The notes under the pieces are model-generated. The model did not search any database. It worked only from the letters and a program-made list of their open reading frames with translations, and was not told the DNA's origin. A program made the position numbers and the translations under genes. Source: Duganella flavida (lineage in GTDB: Bacteria; Pseudomonadota; Gammaproteobacteria; Burkholderiales; Burkholderiaceae_D). From it: 64,000 nucleotides of DNA. Positions 6,751 to 15,634 of the stretch are shown here, piece after piece (within the stretch, counting starts at the first letter, position 1; every line of letters begins with the position of its first letter). Where the stretch lies: NCBI RefSeq assembly GCF_009857445.1, contig NZ_WWCN01000021.1, positions 31,922 through 95,921 on the forward strand. Direction: 5' to 3'.

Positions 6751-9006
6751 ATGAAATTTCGTTTCCCCATCGTCATCATTGACGAGGATTTCCGTTCTGA
6801 GAACACGTCCGGCCTAGGCATTCGCGCCCTCGCCGATGCAATGGAAAAAGAAGGCATGGAAGTGGTGGGCGTGACCAGCTACGGCGACCTGTCCCAGTTC
6901 GCCCAGCAACAATCGCGCGCGTCGGCCTTCGTGCTGTCGATTGACGATGAAGAATTCGGTTCCGGCTCGGTAGAAGATACCGACACCGCGCTGAAATCGC
7001 TGCGCGCCTTCGTCGAAGAGATCCGCTACAAAAACGCCGACATCCCGATCTATCTGTACGGCGAAACCCGCACCTCGCGCCACATCCCGAACGATATCCT
7101 GCGCGAGCTGCACGGCTTCATCCACATGTTTGAAGACACGCCGGAATTCGTGGCGCGCCACATCATCCGCGAAGCCAAGTCCTACTTGGACGGCCTGGCG
7201 CCGCCATTCTTCCGCGCGTTGGTGGAATACGCCAACGACGGTTCCTACTCGTGGCACTGCCCTGGCCACTCGGGCGGCGTAGCGTTCCTGAAATCGCCGA
7301 TCGGCCAGATGTTCCACCAATTCTTTGGCGAGAACATGCTGCGCGCCGACGTCTGCAACGCGGTGGAAGAGCTGGGCCAGCTGCTGGACCACACCGGCCC
7401 GGTTGCCAAGTCTGAGCGCAATGCTGCGCGCATCTTCAACGCCGACCACTGCTACTTCGTCACCAACGGCACCTCCACCTCCAACAAGATGGTGTGGCAC
7501 TCGACGGTTGCGCCCGGCGACATCGTCGTCGTTGACCGTAACTGCCACAAATCGATCCTGCACTCGATCATCATGTGCGGCGCGATCCCGGTATTCCTGA
7601 TGCCAACGCGGAATCACCTCGGCATCATCGGCCCGATCCCGCTGGAAGAGTTCTCGATGGAGAGCATCAAGCGCAAGATCGAAGCCAACCCGTTCGCGCG
7701 CGACGCCGTGAACAAGAAGCCGCGCATCCTGACCATCACCCAGTCGACCTACGACGGCGTGGTCTACAACGTGGAAACCCTGCGCGAAATGCTGGACGGC
7801 CAGATCGACACTCTGCACTTCGACGAAGCCTGGCTGCCGCACGCCACCTTCCACGACTTCTACAAAAACATGCACGCGATCGGCAAGGACCGTCCGCGCG
7901 CCAAAGAGTCGATGATCTTCTCGACCCAGTCGACCCACAAGCTGCTGGCCGGCCTGTCGCAGGCCTCGCAAGTGCTGGTGCGTGAATCGGAAACCGTCAA
8001 GCTGGACCAGGACGCCTTCAACGAAGCCTACCTGATGCACACCTCGACCTCGCCGCAATACTCGATTATCGCTTCGTGCGACGTCGCAGCGGCAATGATG
8101 GAAGCACCGGGCGGCACCGCGCTAGTGGAAGAGTCCATCCTGGAAGCGCTGGACTTCCGCCGCGCCATGAAGAAGATCGATGCCGAATGGGGCAGCGACT
8201 GGTGGTTCAAGGTATGGGGTCCAAACGAGTTCGCCGAAGAAGGCATCGGCTCGCAAGCCGACTGGATCTTCACCGAGCAGAGCAAGGAATGGCACGGCTT
8301 CGGCGACCTGAAGCCGGGCTTCAACATGCTGGACCCGATCAAGGCCACCATCGTCAACCCGGGCCTGTCGCTGGACGGCAAGTTCGACGAGACCGGTATC
8401 CCTGCGTCCATCGTGACCAAGTACCTGGCCGAGCACGGCGTCATCATTGAGAAGTGCGGCCTGTACTCGTTCTTCATCATGTTCACCATCGGCATTACCA
8501 AAGGCCGCTGGAACACCCTGCTGACTGCGCTGCAGCAGTTCAAGGACGACTACGACAAGAACCAGCCGATGTGGCGCATCCTGCCGGAATTCGCGGCCGC
8601 CAACCCGACCTACGAGAAAATCGGCCTGCGCGACCTGTGCCAGCAGATCCACGATTTCTACAAAGCCTACGACGTGGCGCGCCTGACCACCGAGATGTAC
8701 CTGTCGGACATGGTGCCGGCCATGAAGCCGTCCGACGCGTTCGCCAAGATGGCGCACCGCGAAATCGAGCGCGTCGCCATCGACGAGCTGGAAGGCCGCA
8801 TCACCTCGATCCTGCTGACGCCTTACCCACCGGGCATTCCGCTGCTGATCCCGGGCGAGCGCTTCAACAAGACCATCGTTGACTACCTGCGCTTCGCACG
8901 TGACTTCAACGAGCGCTTCCCAGGCTTCGAGACCGACGTGCACGGCTTGGTCAAGCGCGAAGTGGACGGCAAGCGCGGTTACTTCGTGGACTGCGTCAAG
9001 CAGTAA
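6751..9006 (+). CDS. Orn/Lys/Arg decarboxylase (fold type I PLP)
   Basis: A 751-residue PLP enzyme of the large bacterial basic amino acid decarboxylase family (AdiA/LdcI/SpeF type), removing CO2 from arginine, lysine or ornithine to give a polyamine or its precursor. The N-terminal 150 residues form the response-regulator-like wing domain. STQSTHKLLAG contains the Schiff-base lysine, K397; DEAWLPHATF contains the cofactor-contacting aspartate. The C-terminal domain shows TPYPPGIPLLIPGE, typical of the family. Which substrate is used cannot be read with certainty. ATG 6751 is preceded by GGAGA at 6741-6745; an in-frame TTG at 6739 lies in the T-run and is unlikely to be the start. The leader holds a terminator-like hairpin. 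Confidence 0.9.
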   Translation: MKFRFPIVIIDEDFRSENTSGLGIRALADAMEKEGMEVVGVTSYGDLSQFAQQQSRASAFVLSIDDEEFGSGSVEDTDTALKSLRAFVEEIRYKNADIPIYLYGETRTSRHIPNDILRELHGFIHMFEDTPEFVARHIIREAKSYLDGLAPPFFRALVEYANDGSYSWHCPGHSGGVAFLKSPIGQMFHQFFGENMLRADVCNAVEELGQLLDHTGPVAKSERNAARIFNADHCYFVTNGTSTSNKMVWHSTVAPGDIVVVDRNCHKSILHSIIMCGAIPVFLMPTRNHLGIIGPIPLEEFSMESIKRKIEANPFARDAVNKKPRILTITQSTYDGVVYNVETLREMLDGQIDTLHFDEAWLPHATFHDFYKNMHAIGKDRPRAKESMIFSTQSTHKLLAGLSQASQVLVRESETVKLDQDAFNEAYLMHTSTSPQYSIIASCDVAAAMMEAPGGTALVEESILEALDFRRAMKKIDAEWGSDWWFKVWGPNEFAEEGIGSQADWIFTEQSKEWHGFGDLKPGFNMLDPIKATIVNPGLSLDGKFDETGIPASIVTKYLAEHGVIIEKCGLYSFFIMFTIGITKGRWNTLLTALQQFKDDYDKNQPMWRILPEFAAANPTYEKIGLRDLCQQIHDFYKAYDVARLTTEMYLSDMVPAMKPSDAFAKMAHREIERVAIDELEGRITSILLTPYPPGIPLLIPGERFNKTIVDYLRFARDFNERFPGFETDVHGLVKREVDGKRGYFVDCVKQ

Positions 9007-9022
9007 CACCACACGTCACAAG

Positions 9023-9050
9023 AAAAGGCAGCTTCGGCTGTCTTTTTTTT
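9023..9050 (+). terminator. rho-independent terminator after the decarboxylase
   Basis: GGCAGC-TTCG-GCTGTC stem-loop with a UUCG tetraloop type, one G-U pair, extended by flanking A/T pairs and ending in a T-run at 9042-9051, 17 bases after the decarboxylase stop. Confidence 0.9.
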
Positions 9051-9262
9051 TACATTTTGTCGCGCAGAATTAACATTTACCCACAGATATTTATATTGCG
9101 CCGTATACAAATTCAGGCAATTTACTCCCATATTGCCAGTAACTTCGGCTAAAAATTCCTTTAGATCTAAACAGTTACAATACATAAATAAACATTCCTC
9201 CGACCAAGGTGACGAGGTCTTCTACAATCGAAGGCCCACCTCACCATCAGGGCAAATGAGTA

Positions 9263-10954
9263 ATGAACTGCAATCGATTCAGACTGGCCGGAGTGCTGCT
9301 GCTAGCTTCCTGCGGCGGTGGCGGCGACGGGCCGCAAAGCGAAGCACCACACAGCAGCGCCAACACCCTCGCTGCCACCTCCAGCGGTGGTTCTTTGACA
9401 GCAGGAAGTGTCGCCGTCACACCGGCAGCGGCCTCACAATTCCTCGGACAAGCCAGCTTCGGCCCAACCTCAGCGTCAATCAACGACCTCGCCAGCATGG
9501 GCAAGATCAGCTGGCTAACCGCGCAGTTTGGCAAGGCGCAAATGCGCCACCGCGACTACGTCCAGCAAGTCGCTGCGACCGGTACAACGGTCAATCCCAA
9601 CCAGTTCATGGAAAGCTTCTGGAAACAGGCAGTCAAGGGTGACGACCAGCTGCGCCAGCGCGTCACCTACGCCCTGTCGCAGATCTTTGTGGTGTCCATT
9701 GTCGACGGCAACCTGTACAACCGGACCGCCGGCGTGGCCGATTACTATGACACGCTGGGCCGCTACGCCTTCGGCAATTTCCGCGACCTGCTGCAAGCAG
9801 TAGCGCTGCATCCCATGATGGGCATCTACCTCAGCCATCTGCGCAACCAGAAAGAAAACGACACCCGCGTGCCGGACGAGAATTTTGCGCGCGAAATCAT
9901 GCAGCTGATGTCCATCGGCCTCTACCAGCTGAACCAGGACGGCAGCAACAAGACCAGCGCTGGCGCGCCAATCGAGACCTACACCCACGACGATGTGGCC
10001 GGCCTGGCCAAGGTCTTCACCGGCTGGAGCTGGGGTGGCCCAGACCGCAGCAATGCGCGCTTCTACGGCAGTACCATCGATCTCGCGCGCGACTGGACGC
10101 CAATGCAAAACTATCCGGCATTCCACTCCAGTTCGGCCAAGACCTTCCTCGGCGTGAGTACCAACAGCACCGGCGAGGCCGATCTCAAAGTGGCACTGGA
10201 CACGCTGTTCAACCATCCCAACGTCGGCCCCTTCATCGGACGCCAGCTGATCCAGCGGCTGGTCAGCAGCAATCCGAGCCCGGCCTACATCAGCCGCGTG
10301 GCGGCCGCCTTCAACAACAACGGCAGCGGCGTACGCGGCGACATGCGCGCTGTGCTGCGCGCCATCCTGCTCGATCCGGAGGCGGCAGACACCGGCCGCC
10401 CTAAGAAGCTGCGCGAGCCGGTGCTGCGGCTGGCCAACTGGATGCGCGCGTTCAACGTGCAGTCCACCAGCGGCCGCTTCCTGATGGAGAGTCTCGACGA
10501 TCCGCTGACCGCTCTCGGCCAGACGCCGCTGCGCTCGCCGTCCGTATTCAATTTCTATCGCCCTTCCTACTCGCCGCCCCACACCACGCTGTCGGCGGCG
10601 CACCTGGTGGCGCCCGAGATGCAGATCACCGGCGAGCCCAGCGTTACGGGCTATCTTAACTTCATGCAGGGCACCATCCAGTTCGGCGCCGGCGTCAAGC
10701 AGGATATCGTCCCCAACTATGCGAATGAACTGGCACTGACGGCCACGCCCGCGCAGCTGGTGGACCGCGTCCAGCTGCTGCTGATGGGCAGCGGCATGAG
10801 CACGACGCTGCGCAACCAGGTCATCGCTGCGGTCAGCGCCATCACCATCCCCACCACCGGTAGCAGCACGTCCATCGACAACGCGCGCAAGAACCGCGTC
10901 TATATGGCGATTTACCTGACGATGGCCTCGCCCGAATACCTGGCGCAACGATAA
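9263..10954 (+). CDS. DUF1800 lipoprotein
   Basis: A 563-residue exported protein of the DUF1800 family. The N-terminus MNCNRFRLAGVLLLASCGGGG is a lipoprotein signal with lipobox LASC, so it should be anchored to the membrane after processing at the cysteine. The family hallmarks are QFLGQASFGPT near residue 60, NFAREIMQLMSIGLY, and repeated helical segments such as FNFYRPSYSPP. Function is unknown; DUF1800 genes are almost always followed by a DUF1501 gene, as here (9 bases away), and the two products are thought to act together outside the cytoplasm. The 256 bases upstream are AT-rich and should contain the promoter; an ATG seven bases earlier is in another frame. Confidence 0.9.
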   Translation: MNCNRFRLAGVLLLASCGGGGDGPQSEAPHSSANTLAATSSGGSLTAGSVAVTPAAASQFLGQASFGPTSASINDLASMGKISWLTAQFGKAQMRHRDYVQQVAATGTTVNPNQFMESFWKQAVKGDDQLRQRVTYALSQIFVVSIVDGNLYNRTAGVADYYDTLGRYAFGNFRDLLQAVALHPMMGIYLSHLRNQKENDTRVPDENFAREIMQLMSIGLYQLNQDGSNKTSAGAPIETYTHDDVAGLAKVFTGWSWGGPDRSNARFYGSTIDLARDWTPMQNYPAFHSSSAKTFLGVSTNSTGEADLKVALDTLFNHPNVGPFIGRQLIQRLVSSNPSPAYISRVAAAFNNNGSGVRGDMRAVLRAILLDPEAADTGRPKKLREPVLRLANWMRAFNVQSTSGRFLMESLDDPLTALGQTPLRSPSVFNFYRPSYSPPHTTLSAAHLVAPEMQITGEPSVTGYLNFMQGTIQFGAGVKQDIVPNYANELALTATPAQLVDRVQLLLMGSGMSTTLRNQVIAAVSAITIPTTGSSTSIDNARKNRVYMAIYLTMASPEYLAQR

Positions 10955-10963
10955 GGATCAAGC

Positions 10964-12400
10964 ATGTCCCTCCACAAAACACGCCGCCAGTTTGTCGGCC
11001 AAATGCTGGCACTGGCTGGCGGCAGCAGCCTGCCGTTCACGCTTAACCTGGCCGCCATGGGCAGCGCTGCCGCGCAAAGCACTGGCGCCGGCGATTACAA
11101 GGCGCTCGTCTGCCTGTTCCTCAATGGCGGCAACGACCATTTCAACACCGTGCTGGCCACCGACAGCGAATCGTGGAGCGCCTACCAGCACATCCGCACC
11201 ACTACCGACACCGGCTCCATCGCCCTGCCCGGCTTGGGCGCCGCTGGTGGCGTGCTGCCGATCAGCCCGGCCACGGCGCAGGCGGGCCGCAGTTTCGCGC
11301 TGCATCCATCCATGCTGCCGATGAAACACCTGTTCGACAGCGGCCGTGCTGCTGTCATCGCCAACGTCGGCACGCTGGTACGTCCGGCCACGTTGGCGCA
11401 GTACAAGGCCGGCGCCGTGCCGCTGCCGCCGCGCCTGTTTTCGCACAACGACCAGCAAACCCAATGGCAGTCGGCGCAGCCGGGCGGCGGCATCGACTTC
11501 GGCTGGGGCGGACGCATGGCCGACATGATTGCCGCTGGCGCGGGTTCAGCCTTCACGGCGGTTTCCACCTCCGGCAATACGCTGTTCCTGAGCGGGCAGG
11601 AGGTACGCCAATACCAGATCTCCGGCACCGGGCCCATTGCCATCCGGCGCCTGAGTGACACGCTGTTTGGCGCGCCGGCGGCGGCCAATCCGCTGCGCCA
11701 GATCATCACGGCCGCGGCATCCGAACCGCTACAGAAAGAACACGCCGCCGTCACCTCGCGCGCGATTGACGCCCAGGCAAAGCTGAGCGGCGCACTAGCT
11801 CCAGCCGGCGCCGGCGGCGTCGCCGATCCGGTCCTGTACCTCAACCCGAATACCGGTGTGGCGGCAGTGAATCCGCTGGCGATGCAATTGCAGACAGTAG
11901 CGCGGGTCATTGCCGCCCACGGCGCGTTGGGGCTCAAGCGGCAAGTGTTTTATGTCAGCCTGGGCGGCTTCGATACGCACGACTTCCAGCGCGCCAACCA
12001 AGCCGACTTGCTGGCTAAGCTGTCGCACGCGGTCGCCTACTTCGATACCGTACTGGCCAGCCTGCAAGGCAACGACATGCGCAAGCAGGTGACGCTGTTC
12101 ACCGCCTCCGATTTCGGCCGTACCTTCACCAGCAACGGCGACGGCACCGACCACGGCTGGGGTTCCCATCACTTCGTGGTGGGCGGCGCAGTCAAGGGTC
12201 GGAATATTTACGGCAGCATGCCGGTCACCGGCCTCGGCCACGAGCTGGATGTGGGCTCCGGAGCGCTGCTGCCGACCACCTCGGTCGACCAGTACGGCGC
12301 CACCCTGGCCAGCTGGTTCGGGCTGTCGGCCAGCCAGATGACGGATGTGTTCCCGAATATCGGCAACTTCAGCACCCGCAATCTGGGCTTCATGGTTTAA
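10964..12400 (+). CDS. DUF1501 protein, probable Tat substrate
   Basis: A 478-residue protein of the DUF1501 family, distantly related to sulfatase/alkaline phosphatase-like folds. The N-terminus carries a twin-arginine motif (KTRRQFVGQM) followed by a hydrophobic stretch ending in Ala-rich residues, suggesting folded export by Tat. Characteristic parts are VCLFLNGGNDHFN, SLGGFDTHDFQ and DHGWGSHHFVVGG. It forms a two-gene unit with the DUF1800 lipoprotein upstream. The stop overlaps by four bases the stop of the convergent gene at 12397. Molecular role not known. Confidence 0.9.
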   Translation: MSLHKTRRQFVGQMLALAGGSSLPFTLNLAAMGSAAAQSTGAGDYKALVCLFLNGGNDHFNTVLATDSESWSAYQHIRTTTDTGSIALPGLGAAGGVLPISPATAQAGRSFALHPSMLPMKHLFDSGRAAVIANVGTLVRPATLAQYKAGAVPLPPRLFSHNDQQTQWQSAQPGGGIDFGWGGRMADMIAAGAGSAFTAVSTSGNTLFLSGQEVRQYQISGTGPIAIRRLSDTLFGAPAAANPLRQIITAAASEPLQKEHAAVTSRAIDAQAKLSGALAPAGAGGVADPVLYLNPNTGVAAVNPLAMQLQTVARVIAAHGALGLKRQVFYVSLGGFDTHDFQRANQADLLAKLSHAVAYFDTVLASLQGNDMRKQVTLFTASDFGRTFTSNGDGTDHGWGSHHFVVGGAVKGRNIYGSMPVTGLGHELDVGSGALLPTTSVDQYGATLASWFGLSASQMTDVFPNIGNFSTRNLGFMV

Positions 12401-13296
12401 GCCGACACCGCCACCGTCAGCGTCGCCACATAGCCATCGGTGGTGTTGCCGGTGATGGTGGCCATCTGCAGCGAGTAGCCGTCGCTGAAGACGTTGTCGG
12501 TGGCGAAGCTGATCGCCGCCAGGTTCTTCACGCTGGCGCTGTAGCCAGTGGTGGCGTAGACCGCCTGGCTGGTCGCCACCGGGAAGGTGAACTGCGAAGT
12601 CTTGATGCGGCTGGACGCGGTGGTCGCCTTGGCCAGCGAAGGATAGACCTCGAAGTGCACATGCGGTACACGGCCCGAGTAGCAGCCTGGGTAGATGGTG
12701 GTGATGGTGATGTTGCCGTTGCTGTCGGTCTCGGCCACGCCGCGCAGGTAGTTCTGGTTGGTCACGCCGCTCGAGTACAGCGAGTAGTTGCCGTCGCGGT
12801 CGCAGTGCCACAGGTAGACGGCCGCATTGGCTAGCGCCGCGCAGTTGTTGTTGGCGTTGACGATTTGCAGTTTGATGGTCAGCGGCACGCCGGCGGCAGT
12901 CGCAGTAGCGCTGCCGAAGCTGCTGCGGATGTCGGTGCGCACCACGCCCGACTGGGTCAGCACGTTGACCACGCCGCTGCTGTTGCTGTTGGTGCCGTCG
13001 GCTGGATAAGGGCCGCCGGTTTCTTCCGGGACCACGGTGCAAGAGCCTGCGGCTGGCGTGGTGGTGGTCGTGGTACCGGTGGTGGTGGTGCCGGTACCGG
13101 TCGTGGTGGTCGTGCTGGTCGTGGTGCTGGTCGCGGACGTACTGCTGCCCGAGCCGCCGCCGCAACCAAGCACCGGCAGTGCGGAGGCGCCCGCCAACAG
13201 CCAGCGCAGCGTCTGGCGACGGTCGCTATTCAGGTTAAGCATTGCGGTCAAGTCGGCCGCCAGGCTGTGTTCGTGATGATCGTCGTGAGAATCCAT
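12397..13296 (-). CDS. intradiol ring-cleavage dioxygenase-like exported protein
   Basis: A 299-residue protein with the intradiol dioxygenase fold. After a charged His/Asp-rich start comes a Tat-like or lipoprotein-like signal (SDRRQTLRWLLAGASALPVLGC), a low-complexity Ser/Thr-rich linker (about residues 50-82) and the catalytic-type domain: EETGGPYPADG, VYLWHCDRDGNYS, YPGCYSGRVPHVHFEV. Tyr and His residues in the last two segments match the positions that hold non-haem Fe(III) in catechol dioxygenases. Members with signal sequences are common in soil bacteria, but their substrates are largely unknown. The lipobox-like LGCGGG could make it a lipoprotein. It is convergent with the DUF1501 gene. 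Confidence 0.85.
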   Translation of the reverse strand: MDSHDDHHEHSLAADLTAMLNLNSDRRQTLRWLLAGASALPVLGCGGGSGSSTSATSTTTSTTTTTGTGTTTTGTTTTTTPAAGSCTVVPEETGGPYPADGTNSNSSGVVNVLTQSGVVRTDIRSSFGSATATAAGVPLTIKLQIVNANNNCAALANAAVYLWHCDRDGNYSLYSSGVTNQNYLRGVAETDSNGNITITTIYPGCYSGRVPHVHFEVYPSLAKATTASSRIKTSQFTFPVATSQAVYATTGYSASVKNLAAISFATDNVFSDGYSLQMATITGNTTDGYVATLTVAVSA

Positions 13297-13362
13297 TACC
13301 TACTCCTGCTTGGGAAAAAAAGGCCGCCGCGCACCCTCGCACGGCGGCCGCACTGCTACAAA

Positions 13363-14112
13363 TTAAACCGTGGTGTTGACCAGGTTGCCGCTGGAACCAT
13401 GGCTGCCGACCTTGGTCGACAAGGCTTGCAGGAAGGCCGCCAGCTTGGTGGCTGCGTCGCTGCTGGTGCTACTGCTGGTGCTGCTGGTGCTGTCCGTGCT
13501 GCTGGTGCTATCGGTGCTGGTGGAGCTGCTCACGCCCAGCTTGTCCAGCAGGTTGGAGAAGGCACTCTCCAGCTGGTCGACCGCATCGCTACTGTCGCTG
13601 CTATCCGTGCTGCTGGTGCTGGTGCTAGAGCTGGAGCTGCTGCCCGAGCTGAGTTCCGAGATCAGGCTTTGCAGGTCCGATTCCATCTTGCCCGGGCCGC
13701 CAGGACCGCCTTGCTGGTCGCCATATGGCGGCGGGGTGTCGCTGCTGCTTTCGCTATTTTGTGCGTGCAGTGCGCCCATCAGGCTTTGCAGGAAGCTGCC
13801 CAGCGCAGCCGCCACGTCAGTGCTGTCAGTGCTGGTGCTGTCGGTCGAATCGGTGCTGGCCGAGGCAGTCGAAGTGTCAGTGCTACTGGAGCTGCTGCTC
13901 GACGAACTGGTGTCGGTGATGCCGATGGCCTTCAGCGCCTCGGCGATAGCGTCGGCGAAACCACCGCCGTCGCCCTGCGGCGGCGGCGGTGGACGCACAC
14001 CGTCGGTGCTATTGGTGCTGTTGGCACTGCTGGTGCTGTTCGTGCTGCTCAGGCGGCTCAGGAAACTGAGCGCGCTGGCGGCGCTGTTGGAACTCAGGGC
14101 GCTGATAGACAT
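13363..14112 (-). CDS. Ser/Thr/Asp-rich low-complexity protein, unknown function
   Basis: A 249-residue protein built of short predicted helices (for example AALGSFLQSLMGALHAQ and VDQLESAFSNLLDKLGV) separated by runs of Ser, Thr and Asp; one stretch is PPPPPQGDGGG. No signal peptide and no recognised domain are seen. ATG 14112 is chosen over the in-frame ATG 14148 because GGAGA lies eight bases before it. It lies downstream of the Spy-like gene on the same strand (59 bases apart), so it may belong to the Cpx-controlled transcript. The repeated TCG/AGC-rich codons make the coding strand look repetitive. Confidence 0.65.
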   Translation of the reverse strand: MSISALSSNSAASALSFLSRLSSTNSTSSANSTNSTDGVRPPPPPQGDGGGFADAIAEALKAIGITDTSSSSSSSSSTDTSTASASTDSTDSTSTDSTDVAAALGSFLQSLMGALHAQNSESSSDTPPPYGDQQGGPGGPGKMESDLQSLISELSSGSSSSSSTSTSSTDSSDSSDAVDQLESAFSNLLDKLGVSSSTSTDSTSSTDSTSSTSSSTSSDAATKLAAFLQALSTKVGSHGSSGNLVNTTV

Positions 14113-14171
14113 ACGATTTTCTCCGCTTATTAGGTTTGAGGGGGACAACGGTACTACTCTGCAAAAAAACG

Positions 14172-14732
14172 TTAAGGGCGCTGCGGATGGCGCGGCTTTT
14201 CGTCCGCTTGCTTCTTGCGCTGTTCCGGCGTCAGCACGGCCAGCAATTTCTGTTGAGTACGCACGTGCTGCAGGACGATATTGGCTTCAGCGGTGGCAGC
14301 GTCCTTGGCCAGCGCGGCGGCGTTGGCATCGTCGTACTTGTCGGCAGTGGCCAGCGCATGCAGCGCTTCACGCGCCTTGGCAGCGGCCTTGAACTGCTCG
14401 CGCAGGTAAGGCGCTTCCGCATGCAAAATGGCGAAAATCTTGTCTTGCTGCGCTTCGCTCAGATCCAGCCCGTGGAACAATGGTGAACGGCCAGGACCGA
14501 AGCCCGGCGGGTGGCCGGGACCGCCCTGCTCCGGACCGCCATGCGGACCATCCTGGCCGAACGGGCCGGGACCTTGGTGTTCTGGACCACGCGGACCATG
14601 TTCCCCTTGCGCCATCGGCGGCTGTTCAGCGCCCATCTCGTCGGCGCGGGCGGCACCGCCCAGGACAAACAGCGGCATCGCCAGCACGGCTGCCAGCAGG
14701 ACATTGCGTACGCTTGGTTTTGATGTTTTCAT
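14172..14732 (-). CDS. Spy/CpxP family periplasmic protein
   Basis: A 186-residue exported protein with signal peptide MKTSKPSVRNVLLAAVLAMP onward, cleaved near ARA-DE. The mature protein begins with a Gly/Pro/His-rich stretch (about 37-85, repeating GPGG/GPEQGGPG), then a helical region with LDLSEAQQDKIFAILHAEAP and a second LTPEQRKK, the LTxxQ-type motifs of the Spy/CpxP family. Family members bind unfolded proteins in the periplasm and, in CpxP, restrain the CpxA sensor. It is divergent from cpxR and its promoter region carries perfect CpxR boxes, which supports control by the adjacent two-component system. Confidence 0.88.
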   Translation of the reverse strand: MKTSKPSVRNVLLAAVLAMPLFVLGGAARADEMGAEQPPMAQGEHGPRGPEHQGPGPFGQDGPHGGPEQGGPGHPPGFGPGRSPLFHGLDLSEAQQDKIFAILHAEAPYLREQFKAAAKAREALHALATADKYDDANAAALAKDAATAEANIVLQHVRTQQKLLAVLTPEQRKKQADEKPRHPQRP

Positions 14733-14782
14733 GCAAAGAATCCATTGAGTGGTAGTGAGCCACCATTCTGTGTGTCTGCTTT

Positions 14783-14818
14783 GTTAAGTGCCGTAAGCGC
14801 AATGTAAATCAGCGTAAA
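14783..14818 (+). promoter_or_regulatory. CpxR operator array 1 (four half-sites)
   Basis: Half-sites GTTAA (14783-14787), GTAAG (14793-14797), GTAAA (14804-14808) and GTAAA (14814-14818), at 10, 11 and 10 base steps. The last pair is an exact match to the CpxR consensus GTAAA-N5-GTAAA known from E. coli; the first pair is a one-mismatch-per-half copy on the same helix face. It lies 51-86 bases before the Spy-like start (minus strand). Confidence 0.7.
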
Positions 14819-14858
14819 GATGCACATCTGACATTCAATTCCCTTACGGAAAGACGTT

Positions 14859-14873
14859 GTAAAACGGGGTAAA
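14859..14873 (+). promoter_or_regulatory. CpxR box 2, upstream of cpxR
   Basis: GTAAA (14859-14863), five bases, GTAAA (14869-14873): a second exact GTAAA-N5-GTAAA match, 66 bases before the cpxR start. Suggests autoregulation of cpxRA. Confidence 0.7.
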
Positions 14874-14938
14874 AGCCAGTCGCCATGCGAATCCGGGCTG
14901 TTATGATGGGCGATCTGTATCTAAAGAAAATCGCTGCA

Positions 14939-15631
14939 ATGAAGAGCAAAGTACTGTTGATAGACGACGACATCGAACTGGTGGGCATGTTCAAGGAATA
15001 TCTCGAACAAGAAGGCTTTGAAGTCAAAACCGTGCACGACGGCGAGGCTGGCACCGCAGAAGCCTTTACCGGCCTGTATTCCATCGCCATCCTGGACGTG
15101 ATGATGCCGCGCATGAATGGCCTCGAAACCCTGCGCCGCATCCGCACCAATAGCCAGCTGCCGATCCTGATGCTGACCGGGCGTGGCGACGACACCGACC
15201 GCATCGTCGGCCTCGAACTGGGCGCCGACGATTACGTGGCCAAGCCATGCACGCCGCGCGAGCTGACCGCCCGTATCCGCGCCATCCTGCGCCGCGCGCA
15301 AAGCGTGCCGGCCGACACCAGCCAGCAGACCGCCATCACCGTCGGCCAGTTGATCATGTGGCCGGAACAGCGCCGCGCCACCTGGGCTGGCGACAAGCTC
15401 GAGCTGACCAGCACCGAATTCAACCTGCTGGAAGTGCTGGCCCGTAACGCCGGCCGTCCGGTCAGCAAGAACACCCTGTCCGAGCAAGGCCTGGGCCGTC
15501 CGCTGGCGCGCTTCGACCGCAACATCGACGTTCACCTGAGTTCGCTGCGTCACAAGCTCGGCACCATTGCCGACGGCCGCTCCTGCCTGCAAACCGTGTA
15601 TCGCCTGGGCTACCAGCTGATCAAGGAGTAA
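14939..15631 (+). CDS. cpxR: CpxR-like response regulator (OmpR family)
   Basis: A 230-residue transcription regulator. The receiver domain shows the acidic pocket D9-D11, phospho-acceptor D53 in AILDVMMP, T80 and K102; the C-terminal winged helix has SEQGLGRPLARFDRNIDVHLSSLRHKLG, closely like CpxR of enterobacteria. On phosphorylation by the neighbouring kinase it should bind the GTAAA-N5-GTAAA boxes seen just upstream. ATG 14939 is chosen because MKSKVLLIDDD is the normal receiver start; ATG 14885 upstream would add 18 unrelated residues. Its stop is three bases before the kinase start. Confidence 0.92.
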   Translation: MKSKVLLIDDDIELVGMFKEYLEQEGFEVKTVHDGEAGTAEAFTGLYSIAILDVMMPRMNGLETLRRIRTNSQLPILMLTGRGDDTDRIVGLELGADDYVAKPCTPRELTARIRAILRRAQSVPADTSQQTAITVGQLIMWPEQRRATWAGDKLELTSTEFNLLEVLARNAGRPVSKNTLSEQGLGRPLARFDRNIDVHLSSLRHKLGTIADGRSCLQTVYRLGYQLIKE

Positions 15632-15634
15632 GCC

